Shown here in pieces: positions 27,743-36,896 of a stretch of DNA of 55,330 nucleotides. This stretch comes from Gilvimarinus sp. 2_MG-2023 (lineage in GTDB: Bacteria > Pseudomonadota > Gammaproteobacteria > Pseudomonadales > Cellvibrionaceae). The stretch covers positions 1 through 55,330 of the forward strand of contig NZ_JAUOQM010000025.1 in NCBI RefSeq assembly GCF_030547685.1, in the 5' to 3' direction. The notes beneath the pieces are model-generated. The model did not search any database. It was not told the origin of the DNA and saw nothing but the letters and a program-made list of their open reading frames with translations. The first letter of the stretch is position 1; each line of letters begins with the position of its first letter. Position numbers and translations under genes: made by a program.

Positions 27743-28873
27743 ATGGGTTTTCGCACTCTCTGCGCCGCAGCCTTCGCGGCCTCGCTGGCTTTTTCACCCG
27801 CTATTGTCGCCAAGACCATTGAAAGTGACCGGGAGGATTTTAAACTCGAAATCCTCACCGACGATCTAACCAATCCGTGGGGGCTGGCATTCTTACCCGA
27901 CGGCTCCATGCTGGTGACCGAAAGAGTTGGCAATATTCGCCGCGTGAACACGGACGGCACACTGAGCGAGCCTCTGACAGGCCTGCCGGAAATCGTCGTT
28001 AAGGGGCAGGGTGGCTTGCTCGACATCGCCACCGACCCCAACTACAACGACACCGGTTATATCTATTTTAGTTATGCCGAACCCGGCCCCAATGGCACCA
28101 GCAGTACCGCTCTCGCCCGCGCCCAACTCCAAGACAACGCCCTGCAGAACCTTGAAGTGATTTTCAGCCAAAAGCCCAAATTTAAAAGTAACTCCCACTT
28201 TGGCTCGCGCATTGTGTTCAAAGGCGATGGCACCGTGTTTTTAACCTTGGGCGATCGCTATTCACGCATGGATGACGCCCAAACGCTGGATAACCACCAC
28301 GGCAAGGTAATCCGTATTAACACCGACGGCAGCGTACCGGCCGACAACCCCTTTGTGGACACCGAAGAGGCCCTGCCCGAGATTTGGTCTTACGGCCACC
28401 GCAATATGCAAGGCGCGGCCTTGCACCCGGATACCGGTGAGCTTTGGAGCGGTGAACACGGCGCCCAAGGCGGTGACGAGGTCAATATCGATCGCGCAGG
28501 CCTCAACTACGGCTGGCCGGTGGTTACCTACGGTGAAAACTACGGTGGCGGCAAAATCGGTGAAGGTTTTAAGAAAGAGGGAATGGAAACACCGGTATAT
28601 TACTGGTTACCGTCTCTGGCCACCGCGGGTATGACCTTCTACACCGGGGATAAATTCCCCGCTTGGCAGGGCGATCTATTTGTCGCCAGCTTGCGCGCCG
28701 AGACATTGTCGCGGCTCGATGTGGAAAATGAACGCGTTATCTACGAAGAGCGTATGCTGGCCGATGATTTGGAAGAGCGCATTCGACACGTCACTCAGGG
28801 CCCCGACGGCTACCTCTATCTGCTGACCGACCAGCGCGGTGGGAAAATTATACGCATTGCCCCGGCAGATTAA
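27743..28873 (+). CDS. PQQ-dependent aldose sugar dehydrogenase-like protein
   Basis: A 376-residue exported six-bladed beta-propeller. Signal peptide about residues 1-24 (ends VAK). Family motifs: NPWGLAFLPDGSMLVTER (about 44-61), GQGGLLDIATDP, SNSHFGSRI, and HRNMQGAALHPDTGELWSGEHGAQGGDEVN (split over about 223-252), which provide the PQQ and calcium ligands of the soluble glucose/aldose dehydrogenase type (YliI/Asd). It would oxidise sugars in the periplasm if PQQ is available; no pqq genes are in the window. The ATG at 27743 has CAGGAG in front and starts the signal peptide. Confidence 0.9.
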   Translation: MGFRTLCAAAFAASLAFSPAIVAKTIESDREDFKLEILTDDLTNPWGLAFLPDGSMLVTERVGNIRRVNTDGTLSEPLTGLPEIVVKGQGGLLDIATDPNYNDTGYIYFSYAEPGPNGTSSTALARAQLQDNALQNLEVIFSQKPKFKSNSHFGSRIVFKGDGTVFLTLGDRYSRMDDAQTLDNHHGKVIRINTDGSVPADNPFVDTEEALPEIWSYGHRNMQGAALHPDTGELWSGEHGAQGGDEVNIDRAGLNYGWPVVTYGENYGGGKIGEGFKKEGMETPVYYWLPSLATAGMTFYTGDKFPAWQGDLFVASLRAETLSRLDVENERVIYEERMLADDLEERIRHVTQGPDGYLYLLTDQRGGKIIRIAPAD

Positions 28874-28876
28874 CGA

Positions 28877-29245
28877 TCACTCACCGCCTCGTTTTGGACG
28901 AGGCGGTATAGCCGGAACCCAGTCGCAGCGTTGGCTGCGCCGCCACGCCCAATGATTGTAAGCCCGCCTTGCCAGCGGCCGTATAACCGGCCAGCGCAAG
29001 GGCGCCCACAAGAAGCCCAATGCCGTGTATTGCCAGGCGCCGACATTGGCCTCCAGCCCCGTTAACCAAGTTCCATCTGGTTGCTTTAGGTGCAGCCACT
29101 GCAGCATCGCCGTGCGCTCCGTTTCTGACACAAGCGCACGGTGAACATCGACAAACTCGAGCCTGTCGCCCGCCAGTGCCTTTAACCAGCGAACTTCGCG
29201 CCGACACAGAGGGCACTTACCGTCAAAATACAATTGTGGCTTCAT
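28877..29245 (-). CDS. DCC-family (DUF393) thiol-disulfide oxidoreductase-like protein
   Basis: A 122-residue protein of the DUF393 family, named after the DxxCxxC motif, here in YFDGKCPLCRREV (about residues 5-17). The rest, including ALGFLWAPLRWPVIRPLARRAYNHWAWRR, is typical of the family. Biochemical role is unproven. The ATG at 29245 is placed so the motif begins about ten residues in; a start four codons upstream is equally possible. Its 3' end contains a hairpin (9-bp arms at 28883-28891 and 28899-28907), which lies just after the stop of the convergent dehydrogenase gene and may end both transcripts. Confidence 0.82.
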   Translation of the reverse strand: MKPQLYFDGKCPLCRREVRWLKALAGDRLEFVDVHRALVSETERTAMLQWLHLKQPDGTWLTGLEANVGAWQYTALGFLWAPLRWPVIRPLARRAYNHWAWRRSQRCDWVPAIPPRPKRGGE

Positions 29246-29257
29246 AAAACCCAACAT

Positions 29258-29626
29258 CCCCCGGACTGATCGTTTTATGCATTACGACGTACCACTACAG
29301 GGCGATCACCACAGCCCCGAACTTGTTACACTAGGGCCTGCTCACACGAATGAATACAACCTGTCGCGATTAAAAATTCGCCAACCAAGGCGCCAGGTGA
29401 GAGATTTGGTTACCCCAAATGAAAAACGAGTAACGCACAGCGGTGGATTTTTAGCCCCCCGAAAGGCTGGAATCAGTTTTGCCACCAGCGTTGTTGCCAC
29501 TCGTTTAATTGGAATAACCAAACAGCACTAACCGCGCCTAGTTGAAAGCAAAACTGGCTTCCAGCAGGTGGATTCCATTAATGTGAACAGGTTCTGGCGA
29601 CAATTACACACGGAAACAGTCCCTCT
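29258..29626. ncRNA. Candidate structured RNA or conserved leader upstream of hemH
   Basis: This 369-bp gap has no believable gene but strong folding potential. GCTGGAATCAGTTTTGC (29466-29482) pairs almost perfectly with GCAAAACTGGCTTCCAGC (29548-29565), closing a domain of about 100 nt. A small AGCC...GGCT hairpin lies just before it. It could be a small RNA or a 5' leader of hemH. The open frame at 29277-29531 has an odd composition and no ribosome site, so I do not call it a gene. Family not identified. Confidence 0.35.
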
Positions 29627-30637
29627 ATGGCCAAGTACTCTGCCCTCACCGACAACGCTCATGATACGGTTAAACAATCTCCCAAAGTCGGTGTGCTGCT
29701 CACCAACCTGGGCACCCCCGATGCGCCCGACGCGCCCGCACTGCGGCGCTATTTAGCGGAGTTTTTATCGGACCCGCGCATTGTGGAGATCCCCCAAACT
29801 CTGTGGAAGATTATTCTGCACGGCATTATTTTGCGTGTGCGGCCGAAAAAATCGGCTGCGCTCTATGCCAGCATTTGGACAGACGAAGGCTCGCCACTGC
29901 TCGCCATCGCGCAAAAACAACAGCGCAAAATTGCCGAATCTCTGGCCGGTAGAGCCCAGGTCGCCCTCGGCATGCGCTACGGCAATCCATCAATCGCCTC
30001 GGCCCTGCAGCAGCTGCAACAAAACGGCGTACGCAAAATTATTGTCTTACCGCTCTACCCGCAGTACGCCGCCGCGACCGTAGGCTCCACCTTCGATGCA
30101 CTGGCGCGCGAACTTACCCGCTGGCGCTGGGTGCCAGAGTTGAGTTTTATTAGCGGCTATGCCGAAAACGACACCTACCTAGAGGCACTGGCCGCCACTT
30201 TGCGCGAACATCAAGCGCAGCACGGCACACCGCAAAAGTGGGTATTCTCCTATCACGGCACCCCCAAGTTCAGCTTAGAAAAAGGCGATCCCTACTACTG
30301 TTTTTGCGTAAAAACCACGCGTCAGGCCGCTGCTCGCGCCGGGCTCAACCCGGATGACTGCCTCACTACCTTTCAATCGCGCTTCGGCAAAGCCGAATGG
30401 CTTAAGCCCTACACGGACCAAACCTTGACTGAGCTGCCACAAAAGGGCGTAAAAAATATTGCCATTCTCAGCCCGGCGTTCAGCGCCGACTGCCTGGAAA
30501 CGCTCGAAGAGCTAGAAGAGGAAAACCGCGAAACATTTATTGAGGCGGGCGGCGAGCAGTACCACTATATTGCGGCACTGAATGATCGCGACGACCATAT
30601 TCGCGCACTGGTGGAGGTGATTGAACAGCGCTTGTAA
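29627..30637 (+). CDS. hemH: Ferrochelatase
   Basis: A 336-residue enzyme that inserts ferrous iron into protoporphyrin IX, the last step of haem synthesis. Features: VGVLLTNLGTPDAP at the N-terminus (about residues 22-35), FLSDPRIVEIP, PLYPQYAAATVGS (about 142-154), the catalytic-His segment FSYHGTPKFSLEKGDPY (about 208-224), TFQSRFGKAEWLKPYT, and SPAFSADCLETLEELEEENRE near the C-terminus. Length is normal. It is preceded by the possible RNA structure above and ends 1 bp before the convergent TauE/SafE gene. Confidence 0.97.
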   Translation: MAKYSALTDNAHDTVKQSPKVGVLLTNLGTPDAPDAPALRRYLAEFLSDPRIVEIPQTLWKIILHGIILRVRPKKSAALYASIWTDEGSPLLAIAQKQQRKIAESLAGRAQVALGMRYGNPSIASALQQLQQNGVRKIIVLPLYPQYAAATVGSTFDALARELTRWRWVPELSFISGYAENDTYLEALAATLREHQAQHGTPQKWVFSYHGTPKFSLEKGDPYYCFCVKTTRQAAARAGLNPDDCLTTFQSRFGKAEWLKPYTDQTLTELPQKGVKNIAILSPAFSADCLETLEELEEENRETFIEAGGEQYHYIAALNDRDDHIRALVEVIEQRL

Positions 30638-31432
30638 CTACCAAACGCCATGCAGCATTTTGGCCGCCAGCGCGACCATCACCAACGCAAAAATCTGCTT
30701 GAGCCGCCGCACCGGTAAACGGTGCGCCAAGCGAGCCCCCAGCGGCGCGGTCATAAAACTCATACTGGCCATAGCCAACACTGCGGGCCACACCACGTAG
30801 CCAACCGTCGGCAACGCCGAGGCCGCCTGCCAGCCGTTGACCATATAACCCAGGGCCCCGGCCGTCGCAATGGGAATACCGAGAGCGGCCGATGTGCCTA
30901 TGGCCCGCTGCGGCGTTTGGTTACACCACACCAAAAAAGGCACCGACAGCGAGCCACCACCAATCGCCACCAGCGACGAAACTCCGCCAATCCCCGCCCC
31001 TGCGGCTGCTAACCCGGGCGCGTGCGGTAAGGCTCGATCGGGCCTGGGGGGGCGGCCCCAAATCATGTAACCGGCAATACCGGTCATAAACAGAGCAAAA
31101 AATACCGCCAGCGGTTTGGCGGGAATATAAGTGGCGACAAAAGTAGTCAGAAACGCGCCGAACAACACGCCGGGGGCCATCCATAAGACTGCCCGCCAGT
31201 AGACCGAGCCGCGCCGGTGGTGTGCCAGGGCCGAAGAAATAGCCGTGGGCACAATCGCCGCCATTGAAGTACCCAGTGCAAAGTGCACCATATGCTCCGG
31301 CGCAACCCCTTGCCAGGAAAACAACATCACCAGCACCGGCACCATAATTCCGCCCCCGCCAATGCCCAATAACCCGGCCATATAGCCGGTAGCGGCACCC
31401 AGCAGCAGGTAACTTAACAGCCAAACGATCAC
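30638..31432 (-). CDS. TauE/SafE-family sulfite/anion permease
   Basis: A 264-residue inner-membrane protein with about eight hydrophobic helices. Family motifs: GYMAGLLGIGGGGIMVPVLV (about residues 16-35) and, in the inverted second half, GVSSLVAIGGGSLSVPFLVW (about 149-168). TauE/SafE proteins export sulfite or sulfonates, but the substrate range is wide and this one is away from the sulfur block. Its start overlaps the stop of the short upstream gene (ATGA). Confidence 0.88.
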   Translation of the reverse strand: MIVWLLSYLLLGAATGYMAGLLGIGGGGIMVPVLVMLFSWQGVAPEHMVHFALGTSMAAIVPTAISSALAHHRRGSVYWRAVLWMAPGVLFGAFLTTFVATYIPAKPLAVFFALFMTGIAGYMIWGRPPRPDRALPHAPGLAAAGAGIGGVSSLVAIGGGSLSVPFLVWCNQTPQRAIGTSAALGIPIATAGALGYMVNGWQAASALPTVGYVVWPAVLAMASMSFMTAPLGARLAHRLPVRRLKQIFALVMVALAAKMLHGVW

Positions 31433-31635
31433 TTTTTTCCCGGCCCCTCGCGATCCATACGGGCTAACTCTTTTTTGTACTTTTCGAGGTCTTCCCAGTC
31501 GTAGGGACTGCCCACATTCAATCCCTCTTCCAAGTGGGCCGCCCGCTCGCGGGCCTGATGCTGCAGTGAGTGTTCTTCGTCTTCTTTTTGCGATTGCTGT
31601 TGTTCGTACTTTTTCAAAAATTCAGATGCTTTCAT
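31429..31635 (-). CDS. Small charged helical protein, unknown function
   Basis: A 68-residue, highly charged, probably helical protein (KKYEQQQSQKEDEEHSL...), with no membrane segment. I chose the ATG at 31635 because the upstream codons overlap the promoter region of trmH on the other strand and lack a helical pattern. Its stop overlaps the TauE/SafE start, so the two are cotranslated. No family was recognised. Confidence 0.5.
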   Translation of the reverse strand: MKASEFLKKYEQQQSQKEDEEHSLQHQARERAAHLEEGLNVGSPYDWEDLEKYKKELARMDREGPGKK

Positions 31636-31718
31636 ATCAAACCTCCAGACGATGGATGCTCTCGATTCACCCATCCACTATAATGGCCACCCGCTCCCCT
31701 GACCACCATAGAAGAATC

Positions 31719-32411
31719 ATGAGTCGCGAACGCTTCGAGAAATTTAAACAAGTACTGAGACAGCGCCAGCCCGATATGACCGTGCTGACCGATAAAGTCC
31801 ACAAGGCACAGAACATCTCCGCCATTTTGCGCACCGCTGAGGCGGCGGGCATCGGCACCCTCCATATGGTCAAACCCGAACGCGGCCATTTGGTGTATCA
31901 CAACACAGCAGGCGGTATTGGCCGCTTTACCGAACAGGTCGTACACGAGAATATTGAGCAGGGTATGGCTCACCTAAAGGGTCAAGGCATGGCACTCTAC
32001 GCCGCCCACTGGTCCGACCGCGCCATCGACTACCGCGAAGCGGACTACACCCGCCCCTTTGCCCTGGTGATGGGCGCAGAGAAGCATGGCTTGAGTGATT
32101 ACGCCTCGCGCGAGGCCGACGCCCATGTGACCATTCCCATTATCGGTTTGGTAGAGAGCTACAACGTCAGTGTCGCCGCCGCCATTATTTTGCAAGAGGC
32201 GATGCAACAGCGGCAAAAAGCCGGCCTGTATGAGCGCGAAGTCAACGAAGACGAGCACTACCACACCACACTGTTTGAGTGGATGCACCCCAAAATGGTC
32301 AGATACTGCAAGGCGCACAAATTACACTACCCCGCTATTGATGAAGACGGCGATATCATCCCCCCCAAAGATGAGCGCTACCGCCGCCCCTTCGATTCAC
32401 ACGAAAAGTAA
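31719..32411 (+). CDS. trmH: tRNA (guanosine(18)-2'-O)-methyltransferase TrmH
   Basis: A 230-residue SPOUT methyltransferase (E. coli TrmH is 229 residues) that modifies G18 in the tRNA D-loop. Features: MSRERFEKFKQVLRQRQPDMTVL N-terminus (split over residues 1-23), HKAQNISAILRTAEAAG (about 28-44) with the catalytic Arg, ALVMGAEKHGLS (about 114-125) and IPIIGLVESYNVSVAAAI (about 139-156), which form the SAM knot. I chose the ATG at 31719 (51 codons inside the longest open frame) because the TrmH domain begins exactly there. Confidence 0.96.
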   Translation: MSRERFEKFKQVLRQRQPDMTVLTDKVHKAQNISAILRTAEAAGIGTLHMVKPERGHLVYHNTAGGIGRFTEQVVHENIEQGMAHLKGQGMALYAAHWSDRAIDYREADYTRPFALVMGAEKHGLSDYASREADAHVTIPIIGLVESYNVSVAAAIILQEAMQQRQKAGLYEREVNEDEHYHTTLFEWMHPKMVRYCKAHKLHYPAIDEDGDIIPPKDERYRRPFDSHEK

Positions 32412-32517
32412 AAACGGGGCGAAAAGTGAGAACTAGGCGATATATTAGCCACCCACCGCTACCGCACCCGCGCCATGGACTAAACTCAAAGAAAGTCCCT
32501 GCGGCAGGAGGCACATC

Positions 32518-32850
32518 ATGGCACTTAAATCACGGAAAACCCTAACTGCGCTCTGCACATTAGCGCTTGCGGCTGGCTTTCATTCAGCGCTGGCGCAAAG
32601 CGATAACGAGCGCATTATCGAAGAAGTGGTGGTTTCGGCCCCACGCGCACCCGGCCCCACACCACCTGCGGCTATAACCGAGTCAACCGGCGAACAAATC
32701 AGCGATGAAACCCGACAAAAACTCGGCAACCGCCTGCAAGTCGGCTACGACCCTGAGCTAGAAGCCATCCGTCACCGCCCGCCGGCCTCTCACAGAAACA
32801 ATCGAACAAATGAACCGATCCCCGTCACCGTGGTGCACGTTGGTTTTTAG
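32518..32850 (+). CDS. Small secreted protein, unknown, with TonB-box-like segment
   Basis: A 110-residue exported protein with a signal peptide of about 26 residues (ends ALA). The mature start, ERIIEEVVVSAPR, looks like the TonB box and plug entry of TonB-dependent receptors, but no barrel follows; the rest is short and proline-rich. A GCAGGAG ribosome site precedes the ATG. It may be a remnant of a receptor or a small periplasmic protein; the first cannot be shown from this window. Confidence 0.5.
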   Translation: MALKSRKTLTALCTLALAAGFHSALAQSDNERIIEEVVVSAPRAPGPTPPAAITESTGEQISDETRQKLGNRLQVGYDPELEAIRHRPPASHRNNRTNEPIPVTVVHVGF

Positions 32851-33094
32851 CAAGCGATACCCCCAGACTGGGCCGATGCTCACCCGTCGGCCCCGCCCAT
32901 CCTTTATGCAGGCGTTACAGATCGGTTCTCACCGCCAAGCGGCTGGGCCTCACACCCTATTGTTTCTCTAACAGCCAAAATTAGCATGATTTTGTGAACC
33001 CTATTAGAGGCACCCTATTGTCGACAACAGGCTTGCTAGCTATGCTATGGCGATTGCATCAAAACTAACTAAAGACTGAAATAGGGACAGACCA

Positions 33095-33790
33095 ATGACC
33101 ATATGGAAACCTTTATTAACCGCCACACTGGCCGCCAGCGCTACCCTTTTAATCGGCTGCAGTGACACCGGCCCAGAATCAAGCCAAACCAGCAGCGCCT
33201 CTGCCTGCCTACTAGACGCCGCCCAGTCGCCCTGCGACCTACTCACCATCGAGCGCGCTCGCACCGTATTCCCCATGCTGCCAGAAAAAATCGATATCAA
33301 TGAAAACCTCACCAAATACAGCTCAAGTTGCCGCATTAGCTGGCAAACCGGACGCAAATCAACGGTGGGGTCAGGCAACTTCGCCATGGAGGTTGATGTA
33401 GACGACGCCTTGGAGCTGAGCAACATTCGCCAGGTCAATGCCGATACCTTTATACGCCAACACCGGACCCTGAGCGACGAAGAGAAAGCACAGGCGGCCA
33501 AGCAGGCAGCTCAAGCCGTTGACGCTAAAGCCAAAGATGGCACGATCGATAAAAAACATGTCGATATGGGCAAAGACTTTGCCAAAAGTCTGGTTAATAA
33601 AATGCAGTGGGACCCCGTTACCGGCTTAGGCGATCAAGCCGCCTGGGGCGGAGTCGGCCGATTTAAAACATTGAATGTACTGCTGGGTGACGCCATGTTT
33701 AGCGTACGGGCCGAAGTCAGCAACGAGGAAACTAAAACGCTGGAGGCCAGTAAGTTGGCCGCACAAATGATCGTCGATACCTGCCAGTAG
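33095..33790 (+). CDS. Uncharacterised lipoprotein
   Basis: A 231-residue predicted lipoprotein; lipobox LLIGC gives Cys22. After a serine-rich stretch the mature protein has CLLDAAQSPCDLL and SSSCRISW, leaving several cysteines that may form disulfides, and a lysine/alanine-rich helix at about 128-152. The overall layout (a pattern with Cys-containing DLL...A...F segments) resembles small DUF3558-like or solute-sensing lipoproteins but I could not assign a family. A strong terminator follows. Confidence 0.6.
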   Translation: MTIWKPLLTATLAASATLLIGCSDTGPESSQTSSASACLLDAAQSPCDLLTIERARTVFPMLPEKIDINENLTKYSSSCRISWQTGRKSTVGSGNFAMEVDVDDALELSNIRQVNADTFIRQHRTLSDEEKAQAAKQAAQAVDAKAKDGTIDKKHVDMGKDFAKSLVNKMQWDPVTGLGDQAAWGGVGRFKTLNVLLGDAMFSVRAEVSNEETKTLEASKLAAQMIVDTCQ

Positions 33791-33840
33791 AAGACCTAGA
33801 AAGTACGGCGCAATAGCAACGAGTAACCTCTAACGTTTAA

Positions 33841-33878
33841 GGCCCCGCCATACTCAATCGCTGGCGGGGCCTTTTTTT
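33841..33878 (+). terminator. Intrinsic terminator after the lipoprotein gene
   Basis: GGCCCCGCCA pairs with TGGCGGGGCC around a 11-nt loop and is followed by CTTTTTTT. It closes the plus-strand lipoprotein transcript. Confidence 0.9.
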
Positions 33879-33902
33879 ATGCGCATTGATCGAGCCCTAA
33901 AA

Positions 33903-35165
33903 TTAGGGGGAGCTGATAACCTCACTCCAATGACGGCCGGCATCAATCGACACGAAGTTCGACCCTTGACGACAATCTAACTTTATTTCTGGCGCTTGAA
34001 CCTCAATATCGCACTGGCGATTGGGCAGCCTTACCTCATCCCAGTCCGCGTCCTCTTCATCATAGCGAAATAAAAACGTTGTGCGTCCATCTAAATTAAC
34101 GGGGTCAAATATATAATCATCACCAACGCGGAAAAAACGCGTTTTTTCCGTCACATACTCTGACCACCCAATCGCCGAAGACTCTCCCGTTTCAACATCA
34201 AATATAACGCCACGTGGCCGGGCGTCTGCGGCTTTGTAATCATGCGTCAAAGGTCCGGCAAACAAGAGGTCGTCATGAAATGAAAAATGCGGGGCCGTGT
34301 ACGTCTGGCTGAGCCTTACAGAGTGTGTCGCCCAGTCGCCGCCCTGATTGGAGGACACCTGCAACCCACCAACGCCATCGCCCGCCACCCACAGAGATGG
34401 CGCGACCGCCAATGCCGCCACCGGCTGATCTGGTGCCCGATTAAGCGGCACTATGTCATTGTCACAATAGCAATAAATATCGCCAAAGCTATCGACAAAA
34501 TAATGCTCACCCACGGCACTATGTTGAACTGCCGGCTGCAATGCGGCTAATGTTTGAGTGGGTACGATGCGACGCGCCCCCGATTGGCCTACAGCCACAA
34601 TACCCAACTCACCAAAGCTCACATCGCCCTGCGACTTCAACGCTAAAAGATTGGTATTGGCGAATGATAGTCGAAAATCCGAAAGCTTATCTTCCGGCAA
34701 ATATTGAATATCAGCCTGCTGGTAATCCGATGCGGCTAAGTGCGAGCCTAACTCGGGGTAATGCGACTGCAAATATCGCTCGGCCATACCTGGATCGGTC
34801 AATGCCACAATAGCTCGCTTCGAGCCAGCCTTATAAATAGCCAACTTACCGAGAGACGTCACTTTGCCCGCCTCGACGGTAAAGGGAATATTCATCGACA
34901 AGCTCCTCCAGTACTTACCTTGATACCCATAGTTTCGTGTAAAGCCCGTCAACCTATAGTGACCTGGGGCCAATCGAATAGCTGAGTAATTGTTACTCAT
35001 CCAGCCACGCACCTCTGCATCAACCAGCACATTTCCGTACGACCACTCGCCAGCGGTTGAAAAAAACAAAAGCCCGTCTTTGCCTAGGGGCTTATCTTGC
35101 AATGGCTGAAAAGAAGAGCATCCGCTCAAAAGGAACAAAAAGCAGAACCAATAACGCTGAAACAT
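33903..35165 (-). CDS. Uncharacterised lipoprotein with possible beta-propeller
   Basis: A 420-residue lipoprotein (lipobox LLSGC, Cys16). The N-terminal 110 residues (LLFFSTAGEWSYGNV..., then APGHYRLTGFTR and FTVEAGKVTSLGKL) resemble a DUF2846-like beta-sandwich used in surface lipoproteins. The remaining 300 residues form repeating strands with LWVAGDGVGGLQVSSNQGGDWATH and SIDAGRHWSEV, the Asp-box-like pattern (S/T-x-D-x-G-x-x-W) of sialidase/propeller folds. No enzyme site was recognised. It lies alone between two transcripts, divergent from minC. Confidence 0.55.
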   Translation of the reverse strand: MFQRYWFCFLFLLSGCSSFQPLQDKPLGKDGLLFFSTAGEWSYGNVLVDAEVRGWMSNNYSAIRLAPGHYRLTGFTRNYGYQGKYWRSLSMNIPFTVEAGKVTSLGKLAIYKAGSKRAIVALTDPGMAERYLQSHYPELGSHLAASDYQQADIQYLPEDKLSDFRLSFANTNLLALKSQGDVSFGELGIVAVGQSGARRIVPTQTLAALQPAVQHSAVGEHYFVDSFGDIYCYCDNDIVPLNRAPDQPVAALAVAPSLWVAGDGVGGLQVSSNQGGDWATHSVRLSQTYTAPHFSFHDDLLFAGPLTHDYKAADARPRGVIFDVETGESSAIGWSEYVTEKTRFFRVGDDYIFDPVNLDGRTTFLFRYDEEDADWDEVRLPNRQCDIEVQAPEIKLDCRQGSNFVSIDAGRHWSEVISSP

Positions 35166-35353
35166 ACGACAATCTCCTGAATATAATTATTTTCCTAGTG
35201 GGACTATCGCGACTGCCAGCGCCCCTGTCAAGGCAGACGCCAGCAAGGTTTCCAACATTGCCCGAAGAGTTCATATTAAGCGACCCGCATTTTTGGTATA
35301 TTAGCGGCCTAAACACCCATCCGAACAGATTTCAACCAGCCGCAGAGGGCTTG

Positions 35354-36058
35354 ATGGCAGATCAGAATTTTCAAATCAAAGGCACCAACGTCACCTCTAT
35401 GGTGCTTGACCTCTACCACTACCAAGCCGACGAATTTGCCGCGGCACTGCGGGCCAAGATTGAAACCGCTCCGCTGTTTTTCACAGGCTCCCCACTGTTC
35501 TTGAACTTGGCATCTTTCAACGGCGAGCTAGACAAAGCCCAACTGCAGAGCATTGCAAACCAGTGCCGCAGTGCGGGCTTTCAGTTGTACGGCTTTCGCG
35601 GCGCCGAAGAGTCGGTGGCACAACTGGCAAAAGATGTGGGGCTGGTGCATTTGCCCACCCCGCGCCCGCGCACCGAGGCCGAAGCCCCGCCTGCTGAGCC
35701 GGCAGCCGCTCCTGCGGGAGTGAGCAGCAGCTTACCCGCCAAGGTTATTCACAAGCCGGTGCGTTCGGGTCAACAGGTTTACGCCGAGGGCGCCGACTTA
35801 ATTTTACTGGCTCCGGTCAGTGAAGGGGCTGAAGTCATTGCCGATGGCAATATCCACGTATACAGCGCCTTGCGCGGCCGGGCACTGGCAGGGGTGCGCG
35901 ACAACCCCAAGGCGCGTATATTTTGCCAAAAGTTGGAAGCCGAGTTGGTCTCGATTGCCGGGCAATTTATACTGCACGACGGCATCGCCGCCGAAGTATG
36001 GAAAAAGCCGGCCCAGATTTTTTTACAAGACGATTCTATTGAAATTGCCGCACTGTGA
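35354..36058 (+). CDS. minC: Septum site-determining protein MinC
   Basis: A 234-residue FtsZ polymerisation inhibitor that keeps division away from the poles. The N-terminal domain (residues 1-105) is poorly conserved; the C-terminal beta-helix (about 130-230) has IHKPVRSGQQVYAEGADLILLAPVSEGAEV and the GNIHVYSALRGRALAG hallmark, split over about 137-182. I chose the ATG at 35354, since upstream codons of the longer open frame belong to the overlapping promoter region and do not resemble MinC. First gene of minCDE. Confidence 0.95.
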   Translation: MADQNFQIKGTNVTSMVLDLYHYQADEFAAALRAKIETAPLFFTGSPLFLNLASFNGELDKAQLQSIANQCRSAGFQLYGFRGAEESVAQLAKDVGLVHLPTPRPRTEAEAPPAEPAAAPAGVSSSLPAKVIHKPVRSGQQVYAEGADLILLAPVSEGAEVIADGNIHVYSALRGRALAGVRDNPKARIFCQKLEAELVSIAGQFILHDGIAAEVWKKPAQIFLQDDSIEIAAL

Positions 36059-36086
36059 CAGTGCCAACACTTTTTGAGGAAACACC

Positions 36087-36896
36087 GTGGCTAAAATAAT
36101 TGTTGTAACTTCCGGTAAGGGTGGCGTTGGTAAAACCACATCGAGCGCCGCTATTTCGACCGGCCTTGCCCTGCGCGGACACAAAACCGTGGTTATTGAT
36201 TTCGATGTAGGCCTGCGCAACCTGGACCTGATTATGGGTTGCGAGCGCCGCGTGGTGTACGACTTTGTTAATGTCATTAACAAAGAAGCCAGCCTGAAAC
36301 AGGCACTGATCAAAGACAAACGCACCGAAGGGCTGTTTATTCTGCCCGCCTCGCAAACCCGCGACAAAGACGCGCTCACCTACGAAGGCGTAGAAGCGGT
36401 GTTAAACGAGCTGGCCGAAGACTTCGACTATATTATTTGCGACTCCCCCGCTGGTATTGAGCAGGGCGCGCAAATGGCGCTCTACTTTGCCGAAGAAGCC
36501 ATTGTAGTGACCAACCCTGAGGTTTCCTCGGTGCGCGACTCCGACCGCATATTGGGCATACTGCAAAGCAAATCGCGTTTGGCCGAGCAGGGCAAACAAG
36601 TCAAAGAACATCTGCTATTAACGCGCTACAACCCCGAGCGCGTCGCCAGCGCCGAAATGTTAAGCGTGGCCGATGTAGAAGAAATTCTCGCCATTCCGTT
36701 GCTGGGTGTTATCCCCGAATCTGAAGCGGTACTTAAAGCATCCAACCAAGGTGCCCCGGTCATTCTCGACGAAGAGTCGGAAGCCGGCCAAGCCTATTGC
36801 GATGCCGTCGCCCGCCTGGAAGGCGAAGACGTTGAACACCGCTTCCTGGAAATGCAGAAAAAGGGCTTCTTGAAGCGCCTGCTAGGAGGAAAGTAA
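36087..36896 (+). CDS. minD: Septum site-determining ATPase MinD
   Basis: A 269-residue ParA/MinD ATPase that recruits MinC to the membrane. Deviant Walker [10 protein letters not shown] (residues about 10-18), [14 protein letters not shown] (about 38-51), DSPAGIE switch (about 118-124) and a C-terminal amphipathic helix FLKRLLGGK for membrane binding. Start is GTG. It overlaps the minE start (TAATG). Confidence 0.98.
   Translation: MAKIIVVTSGKGGVGKTTSSAAISTGLALRGHKTVVIDFDVGLRNLDLIMGCERRVVYDFVNVINKEASLKQALIKDKRTEGLFILPASQTRDKDALTYEGVEAVLNELAEDFDYIICDSPAGIEQGAQMALYFAEEAIVVTNPEVSSVRDSDRILGILQSKSRLAEQGKQVKEHLLLTRYNPERVASAEMLSVADVEEILAIPLLGVIPESEAVLKASNQGAPVILDEESEAGQAYCDAVARLEGEDVEHRFLEMQKKGFLKRLLGGK

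Noticed and set aside
29277-29531. Open frame of 84 codons upstream of hemH
   Set aside because: No ribosome site, basic and proline-rich composition, and overlap with strong RNA pairing; more likely a by-product of the RNA or leader region.
35057-35353. N-terminal extension of MinC
   Set aside because: The open frame extends 99 codons upstream but overlaps the promoter region of the divergent gene and does not resemble MinC; the ATG at 35354 gives the family length.
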